Source of the DNA: Dermatemys mawii
Lineage: Eukaryota; Chordata; Testudines; Dermatemydidae
Direction of reading: 5' to 3'
Length of the DNA stretch: 64,000 bases
NCBI GenBank assembly: GCA_007922305.1
Contig: ML677385.1
Span: 6,908,336-6,972,335, forward strand
Shown here: positions 1 through 12,880 of the stretch, in pieces
Layout of the letters: every line of letters starts with the position of its first letter
Position numbering within the stretch: position 1 is the stretch's first letter
The notes under the pieces: generated by a model
The model's database searches: none
What the model was told of the DNA's origin: nothing
What the model saw: the letters and a program-made list of their open reading frames with translations, nothing else
Position numbers and translations under genes: made by a program

Positions 1-469
1 TACCAACAAGCTTAATTCAGCCTAATAGCTGGCCAGAGATATAGGTTCAATTAGCACTACGCACCTCCCTACAGACAACTAAAAACCCCAGCACAGAGGC
101 CATATTCACCAATTTGCTGGGGGTTAGAGATAATAGTGAGTGATAGGGGACTGCGCACTAAATCTAAAGAGTATCGATGTAGTGCTATATGATGAAACTT
201 TGGTTTGTTTTTTTCAATTTTTAAGTTTTTTTTAAATTAGGAAATTACATTTAAAAAACTATGCTAACAAAACATGATTAAAGCTGCAAAGTCAAGCTCT
301 CAAAAGTTAGGAAATACCAGAATTAGCACTGCCTGTGCAACCTCAATTCAGTCCCTTATGCGTACGCATTATGGTTACAGCCTTCCAATGCCAATGCTGG
401 CACACCAGATGGAAACTAATCTCATCCATTCTGATCAGTCATTTGCTGCTGCTTCCATTTGCTCTATGG

Positions 470-749
470 CAGGGATCGGCAACCTTTGGCACACGGCTCG
501 TCAGGGAAAGCCACTGACAGGCCGGGACGGTTTGTTTACCCGCAGTGTCCATAGGTTCATCCAAGCACAAATCCCCTTGGCTGCGTTTTGCTGCTCCAGG
601 CTAATGGGGGCTATGGGAAGCTGTGCAGGCCAAGGGATGTGCTGTCCACTGCTTCCCGCAGCCCCCATGGGCCTGGAGCGTAAACAAACCGTCTCAGCCT
701 GCCAGCGGATTTCCCTGTTGGGCTGCATGCTAAAGGTTTCTCATCCTTG
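470..749. mobile_element. hAT-type MITE with 8-bp target duplication
   Basis: The element begins CAGGGATCGGCAACC and ends in a decayed inverse copy (GGTTTCTCATCCTTG). It is flanked by ctctatgg (462-469) and ctccatgg (750-757), an 8-bp duplication with one mismatch. Much of the inside is self-complementary, with an internal deletion in the right arm. It is non-autonomous with no coding capacity. The termini and 8-bp duplication are hAT features. Confidence 0.8.
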
Positions 750-799
750 CTCCATGGTGTGGAGATCAACTATTTTGCCCACCCGATTATGGATTCTTC

Positions 800-1072
800 T
801 TAAGGTTTTTCTTCACACCAGCTGGGTTTCAACTTGACATTTTCATGTGTGAGTCCGTATGTTGCCATCCAGAGTCCACCCCTCTTCCCTCGATTGGCTA
901 GCTCCTCTAGTGGACACAAGCTGCTGGTTGGTGATTGCTCAGATCTCTTTGTGGTGATGAAGTCTTGCCATCCAATGCCCAGAATCTTTTTAAGGCACTT
1001 ATTTTCAAAAGCGTGTAGTTTTCTGTTCAACATTTTGGTAGCTCTCCAGCTTTCAGAGCCATATGTTTGCAC
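800..1072 (-). mobile_element. Non-LTR retrotransposon reverse-transcriptase C-terminal fragment
   Basis: A 90-codon minus-strand frame begins with the pattern YGSESWR, then a KCLKKILGI-W segment. This is the hallmark of the region just after the RT domain in many animal LINEs of the RTE/Jockey type. After about 45 residues the similarity fades, suggesting a frameshift. There is no start context, and it is a dead fragment. Confidence 0.6.
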
Positions 1073-3095
1073 TGAGATAGTTTGAATGGAAAATTCTCAG
1101 TTTTGTTCTGATGCTGTATAGCTTTGATTTCCTTACCTCGTTGAGTTTAATAAAATGTGTTATGATACAATCTTTAATTACATGATCACTGTTACCCTGT
1201 TACCTATGACCTGATTAGCTCAGGTTATATTTTATGGGCAAGGTTGCTTTTAGTAATATAAGGCAGCTGAAATGCAAGCAGCAGGACACACACTATGAGC
1301 ATTTAGCTTGGCAACAGGCTGAGGGAGGAGTAAGCAAAGTGTAGTAGAATGCTTAGCACAGGTGCTTGACCTGAGGTGATAAGATTTTGCAGTGTGTAGC
1401 TTGTGATAAACAACTACACCACAGATGCTTAACGTAACAGAGTTCTAGGAGATTTTTTGATATATGTAACCACGGAGAAACCATAATGAAATCAAAACTA
1501 TTGGGATGTTAATTGATGCAAGTGAGGTATTAACTGTCAGAAGTTTAACTGTGGTTTGCTGGAATCTCACACATGGGCAGGCACTGGAAACTTATTAGGT
1601 ATGGTCTTGAACATGTGTGTGTGGGGTGGGATGGGGATAGGGGTGTTTGGAACCAGGTACAAAAGATGGTCAAACCAACCCGGAGTTGGGACCTGAGGGA
1701 CGACCAAATGGTGAAAGCCTGAGTACGAACAAGCCCTCTTGTGGTGATCTCCACTTACATTTTCTTTCCTTCTATCTTTGCTGTTATCAGCCCTCACAAG
1801 GTTGCATGTGTGTCAACACTGGAGTGTGTTTTCTTGTGTACCTGCCCAAGGCTGTGTGTGCCGTCAAAGGGGTATTTTGTTATATGTATCTGTTTTTGTG
1901 TAATTATGCTTATGCTTGGATTTATTTGGCTTTTAAATAAAGTCTGCACATTTTATTTGTGTGTTTCACCAATCTCATAATAATGAATACCTTACATAGC
2001 CACAAGAGCAAAGAACTTGTTACCTGGGACTGGTGCACTTCCCACCCTAGATTAACTTCAGGCTACGTCAAGTACAATTTTTTTCTGCAGGACCGCTGAC
2101 TCCATCCTGTGCAAAGGCTGGACCTGTTCTGGAAATGAAACAGGGTTTCATAGTAGATGAGACTGAAGTCCATAGGGCTCCTACCTCATTTCTTGCAGAA
2201 GTTTGAAGGTGTGTAGTGAATGAGGCAAGGAATTGCAAAAAGAGAGGAGATGGTCTCCCCCTTCCAGGTCCACAGCAGCTCCCAATCCTTGCTCCTTGTC
2301 CCAATCTACCCCTCCACCACCCTCCACACCAGATTCAGCTCTTGTCCCCTCTACATTCAAGTCAGTCACCCTTCTGCCCCACATTGCATGGTACCAGCAG
2401 GGGATCCTGGTTCTCGTGCCATAGTGGGCCTGGAAGCACAATTGTAGAAAGTCCTGCTCAGCCCCAGCACCCACGGGGTGGAGAATGCTCAGTTGCTTTG
2501 TGGGAATAGCACATAACTGGGAGGGGATAGAGCATGCTCAGCACAGATGGACTCTTTGGAGAAGTCAGCTGCCAAACACTTAACAATCCGCAACCAAGAA
2601 TGTGCAAAAGAAAATTTTCCAGAGGCTTATAACTTGACCAAATATAGGCAGATTTTCACAGGGCCAGCAGAAGGCACATCCCTTAGAAGAGCGGCCTGCC
2701 CTGCCAAATTTCAAGCCTCCCGCTGGAAAGCACAGGGTGCTAGTTTCTGAATGAAACAGATGGATTTTTTTTTTTTTTTACATAGGCAAAATTATATTTT
2801 TTCACTAGCCTCATTCTCAGATACAGCTAATCTACTTGAGCTGAAACATCTCCAAAAATTCAGTCTGAGGCAGACAGCTGACAGGAAAAAATTTAGCCCA
2901 AACTCTTTACATTTGACAAAGTTATAAGCAACTGAAAACAGGATCTTATACTGGAAAATATTAGGCAACCTTAACTATAGGCAGTACTACCTGAGCCACC
3001 TATCATATATAATGTTTATATAGAGCACTGGCATTAGGATTGTTCCATTTACCAAACCAGGCTAGGACATTACTTATTCATTCCAGCACATTGCC

Positions 3096-3366
3096 ATGCC
3101 TGAGATACAAGTACACAGCCAAGCAGCACATTACCATGCTAGTAAAACAAGTTACACACGTGTGATGCTGTATGAAAAGGAAGATGCCCATTTATATAAT
3201 TGGGTCTACCACTGTTATACAATTGCAATACATCTTGTACAAAGGATGTCATATAGGTTACCGATGGAAAAGTTATATATTGCTAAGTATGCTCATTCTA
3301 TTTATATACATGACTCCTCTTTATATCTGAAGTTATGGATATTGGCTGTGTACTTGTATCTCAAAT
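3096..3366. repeat. Inverted repeat of about 21 bp flanking 220 bp
   Basis: GAGATACAAGTACACAGCCAA near 3101 is repeated in inverse orientation, TTGGCTGTGTACTTGTATCTC, near 3342. The intervening sequence is AT-rich and not obviously palindromic. It could be the end of a DNA element or part of the LTR-like repeat that follows. Class unresolved. Confidence 0.45.
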
Positions 3367-3399
3367 ACGTGTTGTGTTGTCTGGGTGATATCTCCACAG

Positions 3400-4180
3400 A
3401 CAGATTTACATCAGGACTGGCCAACTATGTATTGGCCTGTTACAGACACACAATTCTCGCAGTGGGCCATCAAAGAGATTAAAACATACCCAATGACCCT
3501 TTCCTGGAGACATTTCAGAATGCCTGAGGAAATGGCTGCCCAGTGACTCATCCTGATATGTGACCCAGGGCTCCATCTTTGCCAGTAATTTTCCATGCAC
3601 TTGGGCTGAAAGTATAACTGGGAGCCTGTGACATCATTTCTTTGGGTTCACTTCCTACTTCACATCTCTGAACTGGATTTCTAACACGGAAGTTTTGAAC
3701 AGAGAGACCGAATGGCCCCCAACCAGTCTAGGTGATTCAGAGAGAGACTTTTTACAACCTCACAGATTTACCATCCCTGGCATGATCCTGACCTGCAATC
3801 TCTGAAAATCAATTGTAATGTATATGATTCTTTAATAGTTTGATAACACTCTTTTCTTTCCTTTTTACATTAATAAACCTTTAGCTACTAAAGGACAGGA
3901 TACCAGCATGATTTTGGGGTAAGAGCTAAATTACATATTGACCTGGTTAGATGTCTGATCCCTTGGGATTGGAAGACCCATTAATCTGATTTTCAGTACT
4001 CTCTCATAATAAAGTCCAGTTGTCTGAATGGTCAGCCAAGGGCTGTAATGCCTAAAGGGACTGTGGTTTTAGCTTCTTGTTAACCAGTATGGTGATACAG
4101 AAGCTCACTCTTGTTACTGGCTTGGTAAACTCTAATGATAGAATAACCACCAGTTTGGGACATGTTCCCTGCTTAATACA
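3400..4180 (+). repeat. LTR-like dispersed repeat (candidate)
   Basis: The stretch contains an AATAAA near 3872 followed by text of the form seen at the 3' ends of LTR-like repeats at 20.2-22.2 kb (a cccttgggattgg-type motif). I recognise the general pattern from turtle genomes but cannot name the family or find both ends. A hAT MITE lies immediately after it. Confidence 0.35.
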
Positions 4181-4186
4181 GTCTGT

Positions 4187-4310
4187 TAGGGTGACCAGAG
4201 AGCAAGTGTGAACAATTGCGAGAGGGGCTGGGGGGTAATAGGAGCCTATATAAGAAAAAGACTCAAAAATTGGGACTGGCCCTATAAAATCAGGACATCT
4301 GGTCACCCTA
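4187..4310 (+). mobile_element. 124-bp hAT MITE, copy 1
   Basis: Inverted termini TAGGGTGACCAGA and TCTGGTCACCCTA bound the element. Perfect 8-bp duplications cagtctgt flank it (4179-4186 and 4311-4318). Two more copies of this family occur at 49455 and 61489. It is non-coding and too short for its own transposase. Confidence 0.85.
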
Positions 4311-4945
4311 CAGTCTGTCCTACTGGGAATTTTCAGCTATGTCCCACACCAGGAAACAATCACACTATCTATAGAACAAATTATGGTTTCAACTATTGTC
4401 ATTTATTTCAAAATGTTCTGACTGTTATAGGATATATGTGTATCCTTCTCTGTTAGGTGAGTGATAGGCAGAGTGAAGGCAGGTTGTGGAGCCTTCACTA
4501 TAAATATCCACACCTTCAAATGCTTGTAATTCATAATGACTCAGACTCCGCAACACAGTGGATTAGTTTCTGAAAGGAATAGGTAAGGTACCATTCCCCG
4601 ACACTCATGCTTCCTGGTCACATCCCAATGTGCTAGCACATTCTTCTCCTCAGTCTCCAAAAGAGGAGCACTGCTCCTGTGTCTGTCACTCTCCTCTTCC
4701 ATCTCAGTTTCTGCCATAATGTGGAGCACTTCATAGTAAGCACCAGAGAAAGGACACAGACATGCGTTCTGTTTTGTACCTGTATTTTAATTTCCAGTCT
4801 GGGGGATGTCATTCTCCAGGAGGCTGCAGATGTTTTATATTGTTATGACTGATGTTTATTACATGAATTACAGGGGTCTTGTTACTACGTAGCCCACTTC
4901 CCCTTTCTCTGTTGTGCCCACCTGTTGTCCCACATCTTTATATTT

Positions 4946-5090
4946 AGACTGCAAGGTCTTCAGTGCAGAGCGTGTCTTTTAATTCCATGTGTGTGCAGTG
5001 CCTACCATGATGGTGCCCTGAGGCCTAGTTGTACGTCACCTCTAGGCACTATTGCAATCCAAGTGAAGTAATAATATTTATCCCTTGTTT
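4946..5090 (+). repeat. Ancient L3/CR1-type retroposon 3' tail, copy 1
   Basis: The sequence runs from tagactgcaaggtcttcagtgcag to an A/T-rich end, with gcctaccatgatggtgccctg in the middle. This matches the widespread amniote tail of the form 'actgtaagctcttt ... cctagcacaatgg'. Three related copies lie at 51501, 57945 and 59483. Diverged; family name from recall. Confidence 0.5.
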
Positions 5091-6497
5091 GGCTGATTTA
5101 TTCTGCTGGATGTTGCTTTAGGAGGTGGTGGCAGTGAATACTCGGTGCTAACTCACTGATTCTTAACAATAAACAAAACACATATTTTAAAAATGGCACC
5201 AAGCTGCCATCAACAATAGCAAGGGTTTAACTTAACCTTCAGCACCCCACTTAGAGGACTTGGCACTTTGACTGAGTCACAACTCCTGGAGCAGGCCTGT
5301 GTGTATGTATCGGAGGCTAACTGCGAATGTCATTGAGTGGGAGGGGATGCGCTTGGCGGTGGGGGAGGAGGATGCTTTTGATCTGTTCTCTGTCTTCTAG
5401 AGCTTTGCTCTGACAAGGAAGTTATTTATCCCCTGTCTTACAATGCCAAGGAGGAAGACGATAAACATGAATGGGTTGTCAGAGCGTGCAGAACGCAGGG
5501 AGTATCTTCCTGCGGCTGAGTCGCATCCCCCTTCTCAGTCCCATGAAAACAGAATTTTGCTGGCGAGAAACCTTTACAGGAACTGTGCTGTAAATTAGAG
5601 GATGTGATTTTTGTATATACTTGCATATAATAAAAAATGTCAAGCACCGTGAGCTGGGGGAAACCCCATTGTCTCCTGTTGCTTTCCTGTCATTTAAATG
5701 AACTGAGTGCTCTGAGGGGGTTTCAGGGATTCCCATGAGTAATATAGAACCCCCTTCAACATAGCAGTTGAACACACCCAAGCCAGGGGAAATTGACATG
5801 CCTGGAAGCTAGTCGCCTCACAAGGGTGTTTTACCATACACATTTCACAGGTGAGAACACGTGCAACTGCGCTGACTTCATGGCTATTGCACCCACTGAC
5901 ATCAGGGATGAATTAGGCCTTACGAGATTTTGTGTGCGTTTTACTCCACCCACTTATGAATTCACTGTTAATGAATGAGCAGTTCCTTTTACTGCACTTA
6001 ACCCATCTGAAATTATTAATGGCCCTTCATTCTGGAAGCAATTTCTGCCCATGTTCATTGCTGCAAGATTGCCTGTTTGTGGTCATTTTGCAGCCTGCAT
6101 TTTCACAATGTAGTTTTAGAATCACATTAATCTCAAATGGATTATTATTGGGTTGACAATCCCTTAGGGTGCAATGAAAAGTATTCATTAATTCTCAGGC
6201 AGGAGGGCTAATTAGTTTTTAAAAAAATCTGTGCTAATTGCCAATAACCTTTTTTTTTTACTGAATTGGTCCCGTAAAGCTATTTTTGCTTTCCTTTTCA
6301 TGCTGTAACGTCTATAATTCTTAGTTAGGACAAGAAAGGGAATATCTAGGTGATTCAGTTTAGCAACAGGAACAAATCATAAATGGGGGAAAGCCAAGGA
6401 GGCTAAACTAATCTCCTCAGGAAACAGGTTATATCTAGATCTGGTGCTAGACTTGACTTTCAAAATCATATCCCTTCAAGTTGCCTCAAATATAAAT

Positions 6498-6646
6498 GGG
6501 CCAAATCCTGCTCTCTATTCATGCCAGTAATTGACTTCAATGGACCTCCATGCCACTGGGAGTCAAGTGGTACATAGGGTGTATGTTGGCTCCCTGCACA
6601 GAAGTGATCTTGACCCCAGGTGAGTGATGACAGATGGGTTTGGCCC
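6498..6646. mobile_element. Short palindromic-end MITE (GGGCCAAATCC termini)
   Basis: GGGCCAAATCC at 6498 faces GGGTTTGGCCC at 6636. The interior includes the motif ttgacttcaatgg, common in turtle MITEs. Target duplications are not clear. Superfamily unassigned. Confidence 0.45.
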
Positions 6647-6896
6647 TGTCGTGGCTGAAAGTTGTATCCAGGTAAATTGAGAAGGATGTGATGAAGTCAG
6701 GACTCACAGCCAAGATGACATACAGGTGGATTTAATATGTACTATTTGGAATAAGACACTTATGGAGCTCAGAGAATTCTATGTAAAGAGTAAGTTTGGC
6801 TACATTTAAAAAAAAGATTCACAAAGAAGTGAAGTGTGAAGAAGTGGTGGGCTAAACAGTGCGGAGGACCAATTCTTCCTTGGCTAGCCATTGTGG

Positions 6897-6977
6897 ACCT
6901 GATCCTGCACTCCCAGGCCAGGCAGCACTGATTGTAATGGGAGCTTTGCCTGAATAAGGCCTGCAGGATTGGGTCAC
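6897..6977. mobile_element. 80-bp MITE with GACCTGATCCTGCA termini
   Basis: GACCTGATCCTGCA at the left end is mirrored by TGCAGGATTGGGTC at the right end, around an 80-bp body. A related element with the same style of ends lies at 46928-47057. Non-coding. Confidence 0.5.
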
Positions 6978-7814
6978 ATGTAAAGTCATGCCACTGGCAA
7001 AACCTACACATTCAGGTTGCGTTCATCAGCATAATTCAGCACTCCCCCCAGCTCCCAGACAGCGTCTCACTGCCTACGGTGAACATAACTGTTAAGATCA
7101 ACTGCTTTTCTGTAGCTGAAAATGTTCACGCTACTATTAACCTCTGTAAAATACTCCAAGACTTTCCCTTGCGGTGAAATTCACCCCGTTCAGAGGGCCA
7201 GAGCAAGGTCCATGCACTATTTAAGTCCCCCAGGATCTCTCAAAGTAGGGTGCAAGTGGTTTATAGGGCTTTTGTTGGCCCTTTGCACAGGCGTGCATTC
7301 CATACCCAAAGAGCAGCACATAGGATCGACTGATTCCTGCCTCAAGTCACACTAAGTTTGTTTTAGTCTGTTATTTTGAAGGAACAGCTACTCAGCATCT
7401 CCTTGGACCATCTGAGAATGGCACAGCTATTTTTATCACTGTTGCTCTGCTTGCAAAATTATTAATGGCCCCTTCATTGCCGCAGCCCTTGCTGCTATGT
7501 TAAGCTACAGCGAGATTATTGCAGCCTGAAGGGACCTGCATTTACAAAACCATTTGGTTTTACTTTTACATTAATCAGAAATTGATTATTTCTCTGTTTC
7601 CTGCACTTTGCACGTCTGTGGAAAGGTTAGAGACTGGAACAGCATGCAGAGTAAGCCCAGTACCAAGTAGTGGAAATAGAAGGTACATGCTGAAAGAACT
7701 CCACCCACCGCCAGTAACAGGTTCCCCCAAGGAGGCCATAAGCAGCCCAGTCTGACACCCCCTCACCCAGACAAGCAGCATCTCTGGAGAGGCTAGTGGT
7801 AGCTCAGCTACTGC

Positions 7815-7925
7815 CCCTGACTTAGTAAAGTGCTTAAGTGCCTACTTGAAGCATGCTGTTGGCTAGGGAGGGGATTATGCACACGTTTAAAGTTAAGCAC
7901 ATGCTTCGTTCAATCAGGACCAGAA
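7815..7925. repeat. Palindromic repeat with CACTTAAG/GCACATGCTT motifs, partial
   Basis: The left part (tagtaaagtgcttaagtgcc) and right part (gttaagcacatgcttcgttc) resemble the two arms of a turtle palindromic MITE of the type 'agcaaagcacttaagcacatgc'. The centre appears deleted. Family recalled, not searched. Confidence 0.4.
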
Positions 7926-10007
7926 TCCAGATCCCGTTCGGTGGCCTGGCACCCCATCACTTAGCATCATCCTGGCCTAAACAGCCCTTGATCGGTAGAA
8001 AATTTGAGAGGAGGCTGGTGTGACCCACTTCCTCCCCTAACCAGGTGAATCACAGGGAAGATATTTGCACCCCAACCTCCCTTCTCCTTTGGGCGGACGA
8101 ATCGTATTGCGGTGGGAGAGACAGGGACTGCTGGTGGGCCAAATCTTCTCTGGGATTCCTTCACCACAAGCTTCTGTGCCCGTCAAAGATGACCCTTAAT
8201 TCAGCATCAACCTTCAATCAGAGCAAGAGAGCAAGACACAACTTTGACTGAAATGAACTTAAAAGGCTGCCAGACGTGACTCTTTGTTGGTTCAAATTTC
8301 CTGCCTGATTAAAATACTCAACTGATTGGGGAGAAGGTGGGAAGTGTTGTAGAGAGACAGGAGACATTTCTAGAGCTTCCTGAAGAAGAGCTTGTCGTAC
8401 TTACCTTTTTTACAGCCGCTGCCCTGACTTCCATGGGAGTTTTCCTAGGCAGGGTCTGGCCTGATTCTTTAATGCCCTGTCTACCAAAAGTCCCATTGAA
8501 TTCTAAGGGATGAGGTATGCGGGAGCTGTCCCCATAAATCGTATGGTTGACAGACAAGGTAAAAAGTGCACATTCTATTACACACATGAAGCAAAGCCAC
8601 TAATATAACACCAGGCTTACTGCAAAGTGGAAACAAATCAAGCATACACTACTGTGGCAGAGAGAAGTGTGTGTGTGGGGGGGGGGAGTGGTGGAAAATA
8701 AGAGGAAATTCTATTTGTAAACAGCATTTTCCATAGCCTCCCCCCCCCAAAAAAAAATCCTCCGGAGGAGTTACATGAAAGCTGCCCAGCATTAATGCAG
8801 AAATTGTATTGGCATTCTTCACATTAATTAAACCGTGACCATTATTCTGCTGCATAGCAGAGCAGAGAAGCAGTGGGCTGCGTTGGCATAAAAGGAGCAG
8901 ACTTTGGCATGCCAAACGCCAAGGGAACGCTCCAGCAAGGAAACTACTGTTCCTGACAGAGACAGACACCCACAGGCTGAGCAGAAGGATGACCTGTTCT
9001 CTGAAGGCAGCTGTTCATTTGGCCTTCTAGCTGGAGGTTCAGCGATACAGAACTGCACGGGCAATACAAATAAAATGTGTTTAAAAAAGACATACCAATC
9101 AGAGATGGGGCCATACTGGAACATTTGGATCTTGCTCTGAACTGTCCCAGGTTTGAATGTGGAGCACATATCATTTATAACAGAGAAATCAATACAGGGA
9201 AACAAATGAGGCAGCAAATATACAGCAATCTAGTGACAGGGCCCAAACAAAAACTAGGACACCGACTTCTCTTCTATGCACGGTAAAGTGTACAAGGCAA
9301 GGCAGACATCAATTATGAAGGAAAGTTGGTCTGCTTGCTGTTCCGGTCTTTATGCAAAATCCAGCTTTTAATTGATTGCCCTCAATTTGCCCAAATGCAG
9401 AGTCATTTCCAGTGTTTGATTTCCTACAGCTACGGCTAGGCTGCCTGCTGGAGCGTGAAGCTGCAAAGCACAGAATCCACATACTGTTCTTGAGGAGAAC
9501 AATGCACTCCTGAACCAGCACGGACCATAGACACCCAGCAAAACGGAGCAGAAGGCAACTTCACTGCAGGACAAATGTTAATGGTTAACCTGTTTAAATA
9601 TACAGGTTTCTTCTCTCTCAGTATTATAGACACATATTCTAAATACCACAGAGCAGAACATCAAGGATACACCAGATTTTTAATTAATTTTCTGTTTTGG
9701 GGGGTTGGAAACCAGAAAACCCCCATTTTGTAAGCTCTTTCCTGTCTCTAGAGATGCAGTAATTTGCCAGTTAGGAAAGTTAATGGAACTATCTGTGTGA
9801 ATGAGCCAAGCAGGATTTAGTCCTTAGTGTAGTACTTCATTTTATAGCTTCCGACATTAGGCAAGGTTACTAATGTCCATGAGCACTGATGAATGTGAAA
9901 ATGCTTATAACTCTGTCCCCCACGACTAATGCAAGTTTTCAGCTCCTCTGAGAAACAACTAGTCAATCTGACATTGTCAGAGGCTGAAATCCAGCTCCTT
10001 GCAAGCT

Positions 10008-10200
10008 GAGGAAGGGATAGCTCAGTGGTTTGAGCATTGGCGTGCTAAACCCAGGGTTGTGAGTTTAATCCTTAAGGGGATCATTTAGGAATATGGGGCA
10101 AAAATCTGTTGGATGATTTAATTGGGGATTGGTCCTGCTTTGAGCAGGGAGTTGAACTAGATAATCCCCTGAGGTCCCTTCCAACCCTGATATTCTATGA
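10008..10200 (+). mobile_element. Turtle tRNA-derived SINE with CR1-like tail, copy 1
   Basis: The head has a pol III A box (gatagctcagtggtttgag) and a B-box-like segment (ggttgtgagtttaatcc) about 30 nt later. A body follows, then a tail (gaggtcccttccaaccctg, tattctatga) shared with CR1 LINE 3' ends. This organisation is that of the turtle Cry I/Pol III SINE, mobilised by CR1. It is one of the best clues to the host group. Confidence 0.85.
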
Positions 10201-11171
10201 TATACTTTCGTAAAAGGGCTGAGGGGGGAGAGGATTTCACCCTTTCACAGCTTAAAAATGGCTGAGGGAATCAAAATGAAAAACAAACACAACCAGGCAT
10301 TGGTCTGAGATTACGCACAGAACGGGACCGTGGAATGTCTCAGAAAGGTCTGAGCATATGAAAACAGAGGGTTACATTGAAAGTCTAAATGTAATCTTAG
10401 CTATAGTCGACCCTTGTTATAACCACTGCCCCCATCACCACACACACTCTTCCACCAACCTTAAAAAAAACAACCCCAGAACCAAGCAGTAGCAGGGAAA
10501 GCAGCTGTTACTCGGAAAAGCAGCACAGAACATCAGATGGTGACAAATAAATCTTAACTTTGAAATTCAATTGTTTAGTGAGAGGTGTCAAGTAAAGCAG
10601 GGCTGCAGCTGATGCACAACAGACTCTGCCACCGGAAAGCGCAGCTGGAGGCTCAAGGCCAAGGCGTAGCTCTTGGAGATACACCCATCCGTCAAATACA
10701 GCAGGAGGAGAAGAGTGAAGATCACGTTTATACTCAGCAATGGATCACATCAGTGAAAATAATGATCTGCGGTTAGCAACTGACACCAGGTTCTGCCTCC
10801 GCACTGCCACAAAGTGCAAGATCCCACCCCAAGAAAGCTGAAGGTGCCGGTAGGCTTTTAAGGTCTGTTCAGGTTTGGTTTCCTTTCTGTTTTCCTGCTC
10901 GCCTGTTCATTTGTCAGCACTACTATGATTACTATTGCCTTTAATTTTGGATGAGCGCACAGGGATCACTCCAGCCAACATCAATACCACGCAGCAGATT
11001 TAGTGGCAGCGAACGCTGAAAAGCGGCATGTGCCACCAGAGCCCAGGAATGCAGGCACACACCCGGGCCATCTTCGAGCTCCTCTGTCATCACCGGCTTC
11101 GAACCTGGTATCAGAGTCCGATCCCCAAGGCAGGCGCCGGAGTAGACAGTGTACCGAGCTGCAGTCTACAG

Positions 11172-11378
11172 CAGGCCTGCACAACTCGGAAAGCAGCAAG
11201 GGTCATATCACTGCAAAAAACTAGCTGCGGGCCAAAAAGCTCCGCCCTTGCCCCACCCCCATCCACTTCCCCCCAACCCACTGCTTGGCTTGCCCCACCC
11301 CTACTCATCCCCCGCGGGCTGCACAGTGAGCCCGTGTGGGCCGCATGTGGCCCCCGGGCCGCATGTTGTGCAGGCCTG
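11172..11378. mobile_element. 207-bp hAT element with perfect 8-bp duplication
   Basis: Termini CAGGCCTGCACAAC and GTTGTGCAGGCCTG are inverse copies. Perfect duplications gtctacag flank them (11164-11171, 11379-11386). The body is GC-rich and non-coding. The open frames crossing it are incidental. Confidence 0.85.
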
Positions 11379-12116
11379 GTCTACAGCATTCTGGTGGAGA
11401 TCTCACTTACAATCTGTACTGGATGGTTTATTCCATACTAATTAGGGAGTCTAGTGTCCCTGCTGCTAAGGAGAAAGAAAACACAAGCAAGAAGCAGAAG
11501 GAGAGTCTGTATTCTGCCAATGAGTCCTGGTGGATGTGTTTATAGCAGCACCAGTGCTTTTGTGAAAGTGCAGTCAGAGCATACGTTATACACATATGTC
11601 TATTTAATCTAAACTCTGTCCAGATCTTCCCTCATTCTTTCAGATGAGGGGATGCAGAAACCAAAAATAATATGCTGTCCTTGGACTTCAGTTTGTGGCA
11701 TTTTGCAACTTGAGTAAAGCCCAATGTGTGTTATCTAGGTCCAAACTCAGCCCTTAACTGGTCTGCATGGCAGCTTTGAGACAATAACCAGCTGTATTTT
11801 TCCACTACCTGCAAGTCACTCTGAGGTGTTTTTTCTTACTGAATTTAGTCAGAGCAAAAGAGTTTCCATACCTGGGTGCATATGCAAGGTGTAGACAGCA
11901 AAGGCGTATGTAATTATGGGGGGCTGTGTATGCATGCACAATACTGAACGCCTCTGCAGTTATTAAGCTTTACAGAAAGACAGGCCTTTACAGTTTAAAG
12001 AGGCTGCTGTTCATTGCCGGGTATACAATGTAGGGTTGAGGCACAGTACAATTACTTTTTGTATTTGATCGTACTTTTCAGAAAGGCTTGAAAGTTTATG
12101 CCCACATATTCTACAG

Positions 12117-12880
12117 CAGGGGTGGGCAAACTATGGCCCGGGGGCCACATCTAGCCCTTCAGATGTTTTAATCTGGGTAGAGAGTGGGGTCCGGGGCTTG
12201 CCCCACTAGGGTGCTCGAACCGGAGAGCGGGGTTGGGGGCTTGCTTCCGCTCTGCCCGTGCCATGGCTCTGCGCGACTCCCAGAATCAGTGGCATGTCCC
12301 TCCTCCGGCTCCTACATGTAGGAGCAGCCGGGGGCTCTGCATGCTGCCCCCAACCCAAGCACTGCCCCCACAGCTCCCGTTGGCTGGCAACCACAGCCAA
12401 TGGGAGCTTCAGGGTTGGCGCCTGCGGACAGGGCAGTGCACAGAGCCACCTGGCCACACCTCTACATAGGACACAGAGTGGGAATATGCCGCTGCTTCCT
12501 GGAGCTGCATGAGGTAACACCACCTGAAGCTTGCACCTATGACCCCCTCCTGCACCCCAGCCTGATCCCTCTCATGCCCTCCGAACCCCTCGGTCCCAGC
12601 CCTGAGCACCCTCCTGCACATCCATGCACCCTCATGGCCGCCCCAGCACCTTCACCCCCAGGCAGAGCCCCCCGACACACCGCACCCCAACCCACTGCCC
12701 CAGCCCCTTCCCACACCCTAAACTCCTAATTTCTGACCCTATCCCAGAGCCTGCACTCCCAGCCAGAGCCCTTGCCCCCCTCCTACACCCTAACCTCCAG
12801 TTTTGTGAACATTCATGGCCCCCGTATACAATTTCCATAACCAGATGTGTCCCTCGGACCAAAACGTTTACCCACCCCTG
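12117..12880. mobile_element. 764-bp non-autonomous hAT element
   Basis: Termini CAGGGGTGGGCAAAC and GTTTACCCACCCCTG are near-perfect inverse copies, flanked by tctacag on both sides (7 bp matching; an eighth base is ambiguous). The body is CCCC/GCC-rich, and open frames on both strands have low-complexity, proline/serine-rich products, so I treat it as non-coding. A related 448-bp element lies at 56214. Confidence 0.8.

Noticed and set aside
274..837. 187-codon plus-strand frame
   Set aside because: It runs straight across a hAT MITE and both target duplications; the product is not recognisable.
800..1072. Functional reverse transcriptase
   Set aside because: Only a C-terminal fragment with loss of similarity after about 45 residues; no catalytic core nearby.
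10008..10080. Possible tRNA gene (A and B boxes)
   Set aside because: No cloverleaf can be completed, and the sequence continues into a SINE body and CR1-like tail.
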